Source of the DNA: Roseomonas sp. HF4
GTDB taxonomy: Bacteria; Pseudomonadota; Alphaproteobacteria; Acetobacterales; Acetobacteraceae
Direction: 5' to 3'
Length of the DNA: 64,000 bases
Assembly: GCF_005222755.1 (NCBI RefSeq)
Contig: NZ_STGD01000014.1
Span: forward strand, 98,662 to 162,661
Shown here: piece after piece, positions 53,410 through 62,342 of the stretch
Layout: the number at the start of each line of letters is the position of its first letter
How positions within the stretch are numbered: position 1 is the stretch's first letter
Notes under the pieces: model-generated
What the model saw: the letters and a program-made list of their open reading frames with translations, nothing else
Databases searched by the model: none
What the model was told of the DNA's origin: nothing
Program-made: the position numbers and the translations under genes

Positions 53410-56400
53410 TCAATGGAAATCCCGGCTCGCCGGCATCCGCACCCGCGCGCGCGGATCGTCCCGCGGGTTGGGCCTGCGCACCTCGTCGGCCCGGGCCATG
53501 GCTGTCTCCCATCGCGCTTCCTCCATCAGGTGCAGCCCGTCCAGCAGGTCGGACCGGTCCTCCGCCCGCGCGATCAACAGGTGGATGATCGGCACTTCCG
53601 ACGTCTCGTTCCGCTCCACCCGGCCTTCGGCGACGATCAGGCGGGCGGCGACCACGGCGGCGCGGAAGCGTTCCGCGATGTCTGGATACATCACGAGGTT
53701 GGCGATGCCGTGCTCGTCCTCCACCGTGAAGAAGACCACGCCCTTGGCGCTGCCGGGGCGCTGGCGCACCAGCACCAGGCCGGGCAGGCGCAGGCGGCGC
53801 CCCTGCGGCGCGCGGTTCAGCGCGCGCGTGTCGGCAAGCCCCAGCGCATCGAGCCGCGGGCGCAGCAACGCCAGCGGATGGGCGCGCAGTGTCAGCCCGG
53901 TGCCGGCGTAGTCCAGCACCGTCTGCTCGCCCGCCGTCGCACGCGGCAGGCGCGGCGCCGCTTCGTGCCCCTCGGCGGCGGCGAGGGACGGGGCCGGGCC
54001 GGAGAGCGCCGCGGCATCCCACAGCGCGGACCGCCGGTCCCGCCCGAGGCCCCGGAAGGCATCCGCCTGCGCCAAGGCTTCGAGCGCGCTGCGATCGAGC
54101 CGGGCGCGCCGCGCGAGATCGGCGATAGACGCGAAGGGTGCTTCCGCCCGCGCCGCGGCGATGCGCCCTGCCGCTTCCTCCCCCAACCCCGAGACCAGAC
54201 GCAGGCCGAGCCTGATCGCGAGCCCCTCCGTGCTGCGCTGGTCGGCTTCCAAGGTGCAGTCCCAGTCGCTTGCGGCCACATCGGCCTCGCGCACCGCGAC
54301 GCGGTGTTCCCTCGCGTCGCGCACGATCTGAGCCGGCGCGTAGAAGCCCATGGGCTGGCTGTTCAGCAGCGCGGTCGCGAAGACCGCGGGGTGGTGGCAC
54401 TTCACCCAGGCGCTCGCATAGACCAGCAGCGCGAAGGACATGGCGTGGCTTTCCGGGAAGCCGTAGGTGCCGAAGCCTTCGATCTGGTGGAAGCAGCGCT
54501 CGGCAAAGTCCTGCGCGTAGCCGCGCCGCGTCATCCCGCTGACGAACTTCTCCCGGAATGCCGCGACCTTGCCCTCGAAGCGGAAGGTCGCCATGGCGCG
54601 GCGCAGCGCATCGGCCTCGGTCGGGGTGAACTTCGCCGCGACGATGGCGATCCGCATCGCCTGTTCCTGGAACAGCGGCACTCCGAAAGTATGGCGCAGC
54701 ACCTGGGCGAGCTCGTCCGGGGGGCCGTGTTCCGGCGCCGGGCCGGGTAGGTCCACCGGCTCCTCCCCCGAGCGGCGGCGCAGGTAGGGATGCACCATGT
54801 CGCCCTGGATCGGGCCCGGGCGCACGATCGCGACCTGCACCACCAGGTCGTAGAACTTCACGGGCCGAAGCCGCGGCAGCATGTTCATCTGTGCCCGGCT
54901 TTCCACCTGGAAGACGCCGACGGCATCCGCGCGCCGCAGCATGGCATAGACGCGCGGGTCGTCCGGCGGCAGGTCCTCGAGCGCGAGGCGCCGCCCGTGG
55001 TGCTTCTCGATCAGGTCGAAGCCGCGGCGCAGGCAGCTCAGCATGCCGAGGCCGAGCACATCCACCTTCAGGATGCGCAGCGCCTCGATGTCGTCCTTGT
55101 CCCATTCGAGGGTGGTGCGCCCGTCCATCGCAGCCTGCTTCACCACCGCGAGGTCGACCAGCGGCCCCTTGGTGATGACGAAGCCGCCGACATGGGTCGA
55201 GAGATGGCGCGGGAAGTCCTGGATCTCGTCCGCCAGATCGATCGCCATCGCGAGGCGCGGGTCGGCCTCAGCATCCAGCCCGCGCTCGGCCGCGACCTCA
55301 GCCATGTCGCGATCGCCGCGCGGACCCCAGGAAGCGCGCGCGAGGCCCGCCGTGATATCCTCCGTCAGTCCCAGCGCCTTGCCCACCTCCCGAATCGCAC
55401 TGCGCTGGCGGAAGCGGGTCAGCGTCGCGCAGATCGCCGCGCGGTCGCGCCCGTAGCGTTCGTAGATGTGCTGGATGACCTCCTCGCGTCGCTCATGCTC
55501 GAAATCCACGTCGATGTCGGGTGGCTCGTCGCGAGCGGCCGAGATGAAGCGCTCGAACAGCAGGTCGTGGGTGTCGACATCCGCCGCGGTGATGCCGAGC
55601 ACGTAGCAGATCGCCGAATTCGCCGCAGATCCGCGCCCCTGGCAGAGGATGCCCTTCGACCGCGCGAAGCGGACGATCTCGTGCACCGTGAGGAAATATG
55701 GCGCGTAGTTCAGCTCGCGCACCAGCGTCATCTCATGCGCGATCAGCCCGCGCAGCTTGGCCGAGGCGCCCTGCGGCCAGCGTTGCACGAGCGCCTCCGC
55801 CACGCGCTTCTCGAGCGTCTGCTGCGGGCTCAGCCCGGGCTCGAGGATCTCCTCGGGATATTCGTAGCGCAGCTGGTCGAGCGAGAAGCCGCAGGCCGCG
55901 ACCACGCGGCCCGTGTTGTCGATGGCTTCGGGATGGCCGGCAAACAGCCGGCGCATCTCCGCCTCGGGCTTCAGATGCGCCTCGGCATTCGGCGCGGCGG
56001 CCAGGCCCAGTGCATCGACCGTGGTCCGCAGCCGGATCGCCGTCAGCACATCGGCGATCCGCCGCCGCGCCGCGACGTGGAAGCGCGCGCCTCCGGCCGC
56101 CAGCAGCGGAGCGCCGATCGTGGCCAAGGCATCGAGGCGCCGCCGGTCGTCGCCGCCGTAGCGATGGGCGACGGCGATACAGAGCGGCAGCGCAAGCCCC
56201 TTGCGCAGCGCCGCCATGTCGCGCCGCAAACATGCGGCGAACGCCGCATCCGGCACGTCAGGCGCCACGCGCGCCAGCACGCTGCCCTCGGCCGCGCCGG
56301 CCAGCGCCTCCCGCCCGATGCGGCATTCCCCCTTGGGCGAGGCGAGCCGCGCCTCCGAGAGCATCCGCGTGAGCCGCCCCCATGCCGTGCGGTCGGCCGG

Positions 56401-56637
56401 CCAGGCGAGGTATTCCGCGCCGTCCTCCAGCGCGAGCCGCACGCCGGGCAGGAAGCGCAGCCCCGCCTCCCTGGCCGCAACATGCGCGCGCACCACGCCG
56501 GCGAAGGAATTGCGGTCCGCCACCCCAACCGCGGCGTGGCCCAGCGCATGGGCGGTGCGCACGATCTCATGCGGATGCGACGCCCCTTCCAGGAAGCAGA
56601 AATTGGTCAGCGCGCCGAGTTCGGCGAAGCCGCTCAT
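53410..56637 (-). CDS. dnaE2: Error-prone DNA polymerase III alpha subunit
   Basis: The translesion polymerase of the ImuABC mutasome; 1075 residues. The PHP domain starts at about residue 5 (ELGALTNFCFLEGASHPHEIV). The polymerase core has CQGRGSAANSAICYVLGIT and the catalytic aspartates in PPDIDVDFEHERR. THVGGFVIT and GFGTYGFPESHAMSFALLVYASAW are DnaE2 signatures. Helix-hairpin-helix and OB-fold regions fill the C-terminal third. The start ATG at 56637 is at the conserved FAELGALTNFCFL. It lies 31 bases after imuB. Confidence 0.96.
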   Translation of the reverse strand: MSGFAELGALTNFCFLEGASHPHEIVRTAHALGHAAVGVADRNSFAGVVRAHVAAREAGLRFLPGVRLALEDGAEYLAWPADRTAWGRLTRMLSEARLASPKGECRIGREALAGAAEGSVLARVAPDVPDAAFAACLRRDMAALRKGLALPLCIAVAHRYGGDDRRRLDALATIGAPLLAAGGARFHVAARRRIADVLTAIRLRTTVDALGLAAAPNAEAHLKPEAEMRRLFAGHPEAIDNTGRVVAACGFSLDQLRYEYPEEILEPGLSPQQTLEKRVAEALVQRWPQGASAKLRGLIAHEMTLVRELNYAPYFLTVHEIVRFARSKGILCQGRGSAANSAICYVLGITAADVDTHDLLFERFISAARDEPPDIDVDFEHERREEVIQHIYERYGRDRAAICATLTRFRQRSAIREVGKALGLTEDITAGLARASWGPRGDRDMAEVAAERGLDAEADPRLAMAIDLADEIQDFPRHLSTHVGGFVITKGPLVDLAVVKQAAMDGRTTLEWDKDDIEALRILKVDVLGLGMLSCLRRGFDLIEKHHGRRLALEDLPPDDPRVYAMLRRADAVGVFQVESRAQMNMLPRLRPVKFYDLVVQVAIVRPGPIQGDMVHPYLRRRSGEEPVDLPGPAPEHGPPDELAQVLRHTFGVPLFQEQAMRIAIVAAKFTPTEADALRRAMATFRFEGKVAAFREKFVSGMTRRGYAQDFAERCFHQIEGFGTYGFPESHAMSFALLVYASAWVKCHHPAVFATALLNSQPMGFYAPAQIVRDAREHRVAVREADVAASDWDCTLEADQRSTEGLAIRLGLRLVSGLGEEAAGRIAAARAEAPFASIADLARRARLDRSALEALAQADAFRGLGRDRRSALWDAAALSGPAPSLAAAEGHEAAPRLPRATAGEQTVLDYAGTGLTLRAHPLALLRPRLDALGLADTRALNRAPQGRRLRLPGLVLVRQRPGSAKGVVFFTVEDEHGIANLVMYPDIAERFRAAVVAARLIVAEGRVERNETSEVPIIHLLIARAEDRSDLLDGLHLMEEARWETAMARADEVRRPNPRDDPRARVRMPASRDFH

Positions 56638-56668
56638 GGCCTGCCGGCCCGCCGCCGTGCTCCCCCCG

Positions 56669-58408
56669 TCATGCGAAATGCCCGTGCAGGGCCCAGCGGA
56701 TGTCCTCGCCGGGCTGCGCCAGGCCGATCCGGCACACCCAGAGCCGCGCGCCGGACGCCAGTTCCACCCGGTAGTAGTCGCGCAGCCTGCGGTCCGGCCT
56801 GTCGCGCCACCATTCCGGCTCGAAGCGTTCCGGCCCCTCGGCGCGGACCACGCGATGCGAATCCCGCCCGATCCGCAGCAGGGAAGGCGGCGCATCCGGC
56901 AGCAGCGCGATGGCGCCGATGAAGGGCGGGCGGCGCAGCAGACGCGCCGGACGGGGCTGCGCGGCCCAGCCCTCGAAGCCCTCTGCCTCATCGAAAGGGC
57001 CGATGCGCCGCACCCCGCGTTCCGGCCAATGCGATGCCTGCGGCGCCAGGCGCCAGACCGGCAGGCGCTGCGACAGGCGATCGAGCAACTGCGCCAGTTC
57101 CTCCCGTCGCGCCGTGCGCCCCGCCGTGCCCAAGCCGTCCTGCAGCCCCGTCAGCGGATCGGTCGCGGGCGCCTCCAGCGCGATCCGGTCGTAGCCGCAG
57201 TCCGGCTCCAACTGCTCGAGCCTGCCGCGGAACAGCCGCGCCAGGTGCTTCGGGTCGCGCGTCGGGAGCCCCGTGCCGATCGCGACCTCCTGCACCGCGC
57301 CATCGACACGGTGCGCGCGCAGCAGCATCCGCCGCGCGCCGCGTCCGGCTTCCCGCAGCGCGCGGCACAGATCCTCCAGCAGCAGGCCGAGTGCTGCCTC
57401 GATTCCCTCCCGCGTCACCACCGGGTCGGCGAAGTCCCGCGCCACGGCCATCTCCGGCGGCGGGCGGATGGGCGAGATCGGTCGCGTCGCATGCCCCATT
57501 GCCTCATCCAGTGCGCGCGCCAGGCCCGCGCCGAAGCGCCGCACCAGGCCGGCCCGCGGCTGGGCCGCGACGCTGCCGAGATCGCGCAGGCCGAGCCCCT
57601 GCAAGGCGCTCACCAGCCCCCGGTCCAGCCGCAGCGCGGCGAGCGACAGCGGCGCCACCGCTGCCGCCTCCTGCCCTGTCGCGACGCAGCCGCCCCGGCC
57701 CGCCCGCACCAGCGCCAGGGCCGTGCCGGCCGCCCCGGCCACTGCCCCCCGCGCCGTCAGCCCGAACCGCGCGAGCCGCGCCAACACCTCCGTCCGCAAG
57801 GCCGCCTCGCCGCCGAACAGATGCTCCACCCCCGTGATGTCGAGCAGCAACCCATCGCCACCCTCCATTCCCACCTGCGGCGTGAAGCGCAGGCACCACA
57901 ACGCGAGGCGCTCCAGCGCCGCGGCATCGCTGGCCGGATCCTCCGCCACAAGAATCACCCCGGGCAGGATCGCCTGCGCATCTGCCAGAGCCTGGCCCAC
58001 GCGCAGCCCGGCCGCCTCGGCCTCGGCACTGGCCGAGGTCACGACCCGCCGCGCGCCACGTTGCGCCCATACGGCGACAGGGCCCGGGCGGCGCAGGCGC
58101 TCGACCGGCAGGCGGGGCAGGAGGAGGGCGAGGATGCGGCGCCGCACATGGGGGGGCCTGCCAGGGGGCGCCGCCCCCTGGACCCCCGCCGGGGAGGCTG
58201 CGGCCTCCCCGGACCCCACGGCCAACGGGGCCAGGAGAGGGAGGGGCTCGCGGGCGCCCGCGGCATGACAGGCGGGCCTTGCCTCTTCCTCGCTTGGCTC
58301 CCACGGAATCGAGGGGCCGGGAGGCTTCTGCCTCCCGGCGGGGGGATCGGGGGGCTGGCCCCCCGGCACGCGCCCCATCCGCGGCGGCCTGCAGCATCGC
58401 CGCCTCAT
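56669..58408 (-). CDS. imuB: Mutasome protein ImuB with palindrome-encoded N-terminal insertion
   Basis: A Y-family-polymerase-like protein without the catalytic acidic residues that tethers DnaE2 to the beta clamp. From the ATG at 58408 it has 579 residues. The family's real start, RRILALLLPRLPVERLRR, only appears after residue 88; the 85 or so codons before it are Pro/Gly/Ala-rich and are encoded by a cluster of GC palindromes. ATG 58408 overlaps the imuA stop as ATGA and has GGAGG at a good distance, as in an unbroken imuAB pair. The alternative is a GTG at 58147 giving the normal length of 492 residues, but with a poor ribosome-binding site. Confidence 0.88.
   Translation of the reverse strand: MRRRCCRPPRMGRVPGGQPPDPPAGRQKPPGPSIPWEPSEEEARPACHAAGAREPLPLLAPLAVGSGEAAASPAGVQGAAPPGRPPHVRRRILALLLPRLPVERLRRPGPVAVWAQRGARRVVTSASAEAEAAGLRVGQALADAQAILPGVILVAEDPASDAAALERLALWCLRFTPQVGMEGGDGLLLDITGVEHLFGGEAALRTEVLARLARFGLTARGAVAGAAGTALALVRAGRGGCVATGQEAAAVAPLSLAALRLDRGLVSALQGLGLRDLGSVAAQPRAGLVRRFGAGLARALDEAMGHATRPISPIRPPPEMAVARDFADPVVTREGIEAALGLLLEDLCRALREAGRGARRMLLRAHRVDGAVQEVAIGTGLPTRDPKHLARLFRGRLEQLEPDCGYDRIALEAPATDPLTGLQDGLGTAGRTARREELAQLLDRLSQRLPVWRLAPQASHWPERGVRRIGPFDEAEGFEGWAAQPRPARLLRRPPFIGAIALLPDAPPSLLRIGRDSHRVVRAEGPERFEPEWWRDRPDRRLRDYYRVELASGARLWVCRIGLAQPGEDIRWALHGHFA
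58161..58365. repeat. Cluster of four GC-rich palindromes (REP-like)
   Basis: Four near-perfect inverted repeats lie within 205 bases: 58161-58181 (10-bp stem, one-base loop, CCAGGGGGCG), 58189-58212 (10-bp stem, TGCG loop, CCGGGGAGGC), 58317-58338 (9-bp stem, TTCT loop, CCGGGAGGC) and 58348-58365 (8-bp stem, CGGGGGGC). The second and third share the core GGGAGGC and are related elements. Such structures are normally intergenic in this kind of genome. Here they occupy the 5' part of the imuB reading frame without breaking it. Confidence 0.85.
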
Positions 58409-59142
58409 GCCCGCCTCCGTGCCGCGTCGGCCGTGCCTGTCCCGCCCTCGGTCAGCAGCCGGTCGCCGTGCCAGGTGGCGCGCCAGGTCGCGGGGCGGCC
58501 GCCGCGACAGCGCAGCAGGTCGAGGCTCCAGGCCGGGTCGCCGATGGCGTGCGGGCTGTCGCTGTCGGATAGATCTGAGCCGATGCGCCAGCGTGTCAGC
58601 GCTGCGGTCGGGGCGGCGCCATCCGCATCGGGGCGGAGCAGGAGGCCGAGCACGCCGCCCGATTCGGCCGCGAGTTGCAGGCGGCGGGCTGCCGTCAGGT
58701 CGAGTTCCCCGGCGACGAGAAGCGCGGCGCCGACGGCCGGGCAGCGCAATGTCTCCTCCATCGCCCAGAGCGCGTCCTGTTGCCGGGCCGCCCGCACCAG
58801 CACGAGTTGCGCGGGGGAGAGGCCGAATCGGGCCAGCCCTGGCGGCCAGGCATCCGGATCCGGCGCGATCCACAGCACCGTGCCGCCTGCGCGGGCCAGG
58901 ATAAGCGCGGCGAAGCCCGCGGCCGCACCCGGTTCGGTGGCCAGGATCTCGTGCAGCGCGGCGCGCGGCAGGCCGCCCCAGGGCAGGGCCTGGTCGATGG
59001 CGGGGGCGAGCGGGACGGCATCCTCCCCCCGGCTGGCCAGGGCCCCGGCCGCCCCGGCGCGCTCCAGGCGCGCGATGCGGGCGCGCAGCGCGGAGAGCAG
59101 GGCGGGACGGTCGAGCGGAGGTGGGGTCGGGGGGGCGGGCAT
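58405..59142 (-). CDS. imuA: Mutasome protein ImuA
   Basis: A RecA/SulA-like partner of ImuB needed for induced mutagenesis; 245 residues from the ATG at 59142. VPLAPAIDQALPWGGLPRAALHEILA is the conserved N-terminal stretch, and GGTVLWIAPDPDAWPPGLARFGL and QDALWAMEETLRCPAVGAAL follow. The P-loop is degenerate. A longer reading from a TTG at 59196 would place the SOS box inside the gene and is rejected. The stop overlaps the imuB start, and dnaE2 follows, giving the typical imuA-imuB-dnaE2 operon. Confidence 0.92.
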   Translation of the reverse strand: MPAPPTPPPLDRPALLSALRARIARLERAGAAGALASRGEDAVPLAPAIDQALPWGGLPRAALHEILATEPGAAAGFAALILARAGGTVLWIAPDPDAWPPGLARFGLSPAQLVLVRAARQQDALWAMEETLRCPAVGAALLVAGELDLTAARRLQLAAESGGVLGLLLRPDADGAAPTAALTRWRIGSDLSDSDSPHAIGDPAWSLDLLRCRGGRPATWRATWHGDRLLTEGGTGTADAARRRA

Positions 59143-59164
59143 GGCCGGGGCAGGGGCCGCTGAT

Positions 59165-59179
59165 GTTCGCTTTATGTTC
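59165..59179. promoter_or_regulatory. LexA SOS box (GTTC-N7-GTTC)
   Basis: GTTC at 59165-59168 and GTTC at 59176-59179 are exactly seven bases apart (GCTTTAT between). This is the alphaproteobacterial LexA operator, read GAAC-N7-GAAC on the strand of imuA. It lies 23 bases upstream of the imuA ATG, where bound LexA would block transcription of the whole imuA-imuB-dnaE2 operon until DNA damage. Confidence 0.85.
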
Positions 59180-59349
59180 TCGTGTTGGCGGGCCAAAGGT
59201 CAAGACGCGTGGAAGGCATCGCCCCGACAGGCATACGTAAGCCAAGGTTTTCTGTGACCGGGTGTTCCGGGAGAAAGGGTTCCCCTCCCCTTGTCCCGCC
59301 CCCCTCGGCGGCCGACCATCATCAGCCGAGACGCAAGGAACGCCCGACC

Positions 59350-60372
59350 ATGGACGCAGCCCCGCACCCCAGCCCCGGCATCGTGGATGGCTTCGAAGGT
59401 GCGGTCGGCAACACGCCGCTGATCCGCCTGCGGCGCGCGAGCGAGGCGACGGGTTGCGACATCCTCGGCAAGGCGGAGTTCATGAACCCCGGCGGGTCGG
59501 TGAAGGACCGCGCCGGGCTCGGCATCATCCTCGATGCCGAGAAGCGTGGCCTGCTCACGCCCGGCCAGCCCGGCACCATCGTCGAGGGCACGGCGGGCAA
59601 TACCGGCATCGGCATCACGCTGGTCGCCAATGCGCGCGGCTACCGCGCCGTGATCGTGGTGCCCGAGACGCAGAGCCGCGAGAAGATCGACTTCCTGCGC
59701 ATGATCGGTGCCGATCTTCGCCTCATCCCGGCCAAGCCCTATTCCGACCCCGGCAACTACGTCCATTTCAGCCGCCGCCTGGCGGAGGAGATGGGCGCCG
59801 TTCACGCCAACCAGTTCGACAACACGGCCAACCGCGACGCGCATGAGGCGACGACCGGCCCCGAGATCTGGACGCAGACGGATGGCCGCGTCGACGCCTT
59901 CACCTGTTCCTGCGGCACCGGCGGCACGCTGGCCGGCGTGGCGCGCGCGTTGAAGGCGCGCAAGCCGGGTGCGCGCATCGTGCTGGCCGACCCGATGGGC
60001 AGCGCGCTGTATTCCTGGGTGAAGACCGGCACGCTGAAGGCCGAGGGCAACTCCATCACCGAGGGCATCGGCCAGGCGGCGCGCGTGCCGGGCAACCTCG
60101 AGCCCGACCGCGCGCTGATCGACGACGCCGTGCAGGTCACGGACGAGGAGGCGCTCGAGCAGGTCTTCGACCTGCAGATCCACGAGGGCATCTCGATCGG
60201 CGGCTCGGCCGGCATCAATGTCGCGGCCGCGATCAAGGTCGCGAAGGCCCTCGGGCCCGGGCACCGGGTGGTCACGATCCTGTGCGACGGCGGCGCGCGC
60301 TACCAGTCCAAGCTGTTCAACCCGGACTTCCTGCGCGGCAAGGGCCTGCCCGTGCCGCCCTGGCTGGCCTGA
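59350..60372 (+). CDS. cysK: Cysteine synthase (O-acetylserine sulfhydrylase)
   Basis: A PLP enzyme that makes cysteine from O-acetylserine and sulfide; 340 residues. Lys52 in [11 protein letters not shown] binds [14 protein letters not shown] contacts the substrate carboxylate, [11 protein letters not shown] binds the cofactor phosphate, and [14 protein letters not shown] has the serine near the pyridine nitrogen. The extended C-terminus ([17 protein letters not shown]) fits the CysK-like subgroup that neighbours cysE. AAGGA precedes the ATG. It is 17 bases upstream of cysE in the same operon and divergent from imuA. Confidence 0.93.
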   Translation: MDAAPHPSPGIVDGFEGAVGNTPLIRLRRASEATGCDILGKAEFMNPGGSVKDRAGLGIILDAEKRGLLTPGQPGTIVEGTAGNTGIGITLVANARGYRAVIVVPETQSREKIDFLRMIGADLRLIPAKPYSDPGNYVHFSRRLAEEMGAVHANQFDNTANRDAHEATTGPEIWTQTDGRVDAFTCSCGTGGTLAGVARALKARKPGARIVLADPMGSALYSWVKTGTLKAEGNSITEGIGQAARVPGNLEPDRALIDDAVQVTDEEALEQVFDLQIHEGISIGGSAGINVAAAIKVAKALGPGHRVVTILCDGGARYQSKLFNPDFLRGKGLPVPPWLA

Positions 60373-60389
60373 ACCGCCGAGGCTTCCCC

Positions 60390-61043
60390 ATGGAAGTGAT
60401 CGATCTTGCCCGCACCATCCGCAGCCGGGATCCGGCCCGGCCGTCCTGGCCGGAGGCGATCCTCTGCTACGCGGGCCTGCATGCGGTGCTGTGGCATCGT
60501 CTGGCGCACCGGCTCTGGCGCCTGGGGCTGAGGGGGCTGGCGCGCTTCGCCTCCCATCTCTGCCGCTTCCTGACCGGCATCGAGATCCATCCCGGCGCCA
60601 CGATCGGCCGGCGGCTCTTCATCGACCACGGCATGGGCGTGGTGATCGGGGAGACGGCCGAGATCGGCGACGACGTGTTGATCTATCACGGCGTGACCCT
60701 CGGCGGGCTGTCCGGCCAGCCAGGCAAGCGGCACCCCACCATCGGGAACGAGGTGGCCATCGGGGCCGGGGCGCAGGTGCTCGGGCCGATCACAGTCGGC
60801 CACGGGGCGCGGATCGGCGCCAATGCCGTCGTGACGAAGGACGTCCCGCCCAACTGCACCGTGGTCGGCATCCCGGCGAAGCCGCCGGCCGGCTCGATCT
60901 GCATCGACCCGACCGTCGGCTATGGCATCACCCATCCCGAGGATGATCCCGTGGGCGAGCAGCTGTCCGCGATGCGCTCGGAACTCGCCGCCCTGCGGGC
61001 ACGGGTCGCTGAACTGGAACGTCAGCCCGAGACGACCCGCTGA
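60390..61043 (+). CDS. cysE: Serine O-acetyltransferase
   Basis: Acetylates serine with acetyl-CoA, the first step of cysteine synthesis; 217 residues. The left-handed beta-helix is clear: [32 protein letters not shown] with the catalytic histidine-aspartate pair, [16 protein letters not shown] and the repeated G-x-x-I-G-A units. The N-terminal helical domain of E. coli CysE is shortened, so this is the short (EpsC-like) form. A coiled-coil-like tail (about 190-210) follows. It overlaps a hairpin shared with the opposite DUF1127 gene end. Confidence 0.93.
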   Translation: MEVIDLARTIRSRDPARPSWPEAILCYAGLHAVLWHRLAHRLWRLGLRGLARFASHLCRFLTGIEIHPGATIGRRLFIDHGMGVVIGETAEIGDDVLIYHGVTLGGLSGQPGKRHPTIGNEVAIGAGAQVLGPITVGHGARIGANAVVTKDVPPNCTVVGIPAKPPAGSICIDPTVGYGITHPEDDPVGEQLSAMRSELAALRARVAELERQPETTR

Positions 61044-61057
61044 CCCTTCTGTCAGCG
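61038..61057. terminator. Hairpin between convergent cysE and DUF1127 genes
   Basis: A perfect 7-bp stem (CGCTGAC with GTCAGCG) around CCTTCT spans the nine-base gap between two convergent genes and contains both stop codons. It has no T run in either direction, so a role as bidirectional terminator is a guess from position. Confidence 0.35.
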
Positions 61058-61282
61058 CCGCCCGCGCGGCGTCAGGTCCCAGGGCGCGCGCGCGGCTTCC
61101 TCGAGCGCCTCGGCCCGGCTGATGCCGATATCGGCCAGCATGCGCCGGTCCATCTGCGCCAGCTGGCGGCGGCTCTCGACGGCGTGGAGGGCGCGGCGCA
61201 GCCAATCGAGCCAGGCGGCGCCATGCAGGTCGCGCGTCCGGATCGCGGGGGTGGGGGATGCGGGAAGGCTGCGGGTCGTCAT
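61052..61282 (-). CDS. DUF1127 small protein
   Basis: A 76-residue protein whose C-terminal half is the DUF1127 motif: an arginine-rich helix then RRQLAQMDRRMLADIGISRAEALEEAA (seen in part as ADIGISRAEA). Small DUF1127 proteins of alphaproteobacteria are arginine-rich, and some are reported to bind RNA or affect phosphate and carbon responses. ATG at 61282 follows AGAGGA. It is divergent from a LysR gene with 119 bases between, an arrangement in which the regulator may control it. Confidence 0.85.
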   Translation of the reverse strand: MTTRSLPASPTPAIRTRDLHGAAWLDWLRRALHAVESRRQLAQMDRRMLADIGISRAEALEEAARAPWDLTPRGRR

Positions 61283-61401
61283 GTTGGCGGTCCTCTGGTT
61301 GCGCCGGGACGGGACCTTGGCAGCAGGCGCAGCATCAGAAAAACGAAATCGCTTGACGATAAACATCAGCATAATTGATCTATCGGGCGGAGGGCATCGT
61401 C

Positions 61402-62286
61402 ATGCTGGCCATACCGCCGGGGCTGGACCCCGACCTGCTGCGCTCGTTTGTCCTGATCGCCGAGGGCGGTTCCTTCACGCGCGCGGCGCATGCCGTCGGG
61501 CGCACGCAATCCGCCGTCTCCATGCAGATCCGACGGCTCGAGGAGACGCTTGGGCAGCCGCTGCTGCTGCGCGGTCCCCGCGGGGTGGAGGCGACGCCGC
61601 ATGGCGCCTGGCTGCTCGAGCGGGCGAAGCGTTTGCTCGCGATGCATGACGAGATCGTCGCGACCTTCCGGGCGCCGGCGGTGTCCGGGATGGTGCGGCT
61701 CGGCACGCCCGACGACTACGCGCTGCGCTGGCTGCCCGGGATCCTGGCCCGCTTCGCGGAGGTGCATCCGGCGGTCGAGGTGGTCGTGACCTGCGCGCCG
61801 TCGAACGAGTTGGTGGATCGCCTCGAGCGGGACGAGATCGACCTGACGCTGCTCTCGGCCGGCAACGAGCGACCGGGCATGGTCGGGCAGTCGCTGTGGC
61901 AGGCGGGGCTGCGCTGGATCGGGTCCGCCGCACATGCCACGCACCGGCGCTCGCCCATGCCGCTGGCGACAGCGCAGCCGCGCTGCGTCTGGCACCGCGC
62001 GGCGGTCCGTGCGCTGGATGCCGCGGGCATGCCCTGGCGAGTTGCCTATACCAGCACCTCCCAGGCGGGCACGCTGGCGCCGGCGCTCGCCGGCCTGGCG
62101 GTGACGATCGGCCTGCCAGGGCCGCTGCCATCGGGGCTGCGGTTCCTGGGGCCCGAGGAGGGGATGCCGCCGCTGCCGGATTTCTCGATCATCCTGGTCA
62201 AGGGAACGCCTGGCGGGCCCGTGGTCGAGACGTTGGCGGAGGCGATCCGGGACGGCTTCGCCGCGGCGGCCGTCACGCAGGCTTGA
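61402..62286 (+). CDS. LysR-family transcriptional regulator
   Basis: A 294-residue regulator. Residues about 8-67 are the helix-turn-helix (LLRSFVLIAEGGSFTRAAHAVGRTQSAVSMQIRRLEE), followed by a ligand domain from about 85 with the short RLGTPDDYALRWLPGIL start common in this subgroup. ATG at 61402 follows GGAGGG at eight bases; an earlier TTG at 61375 has no support. The divergent gene encodes the DUF1127 protein. TTGACG at 61353-61358 and an imperfect GAT-AAAC-ATC inverted repeat at 61358-61367 lie in the shared gap. Confidence 0.93.
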   Translation: MLAIPPGLDPDLLRSFVLIAEGGSFTRAAHAVGRTQSAVSMQIRRLEETLGQPLLLRGPRGVEATPHGAWLLERAKRLLAMHDEIVATFRAPAVSGMVRLGTPDDYALRWLPGILARFAEVHPAVEVVVTCAPSNELVDRLERDEIDLTLLSAGNERPGMVGQSLWQAGLRWIGSAAHATHRRSPMPLATAQPRCVWHRAAVRALDAAGMPWRVAYTSTSQAGTLAPALAGLAVTIGLPGPLPSGLRFLGPEEGMPPLPDFSIILVKGTPGGPVVETLAEAIRDGFAAAAVTQA

Positions 62287-62342
62287 GCCGGGAAAGCCGC
62301 CGTGCGATCTGCCCCAGGCGCTCGGAAAGATGACGGTGGACA

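Noticed and set aside
59143..59196. N-terminal extension of ImuA from a TTG start
   Set aside because: It would place the exact LexA operator inside the coding sequence, and the extra residues are not typical of ImuA.
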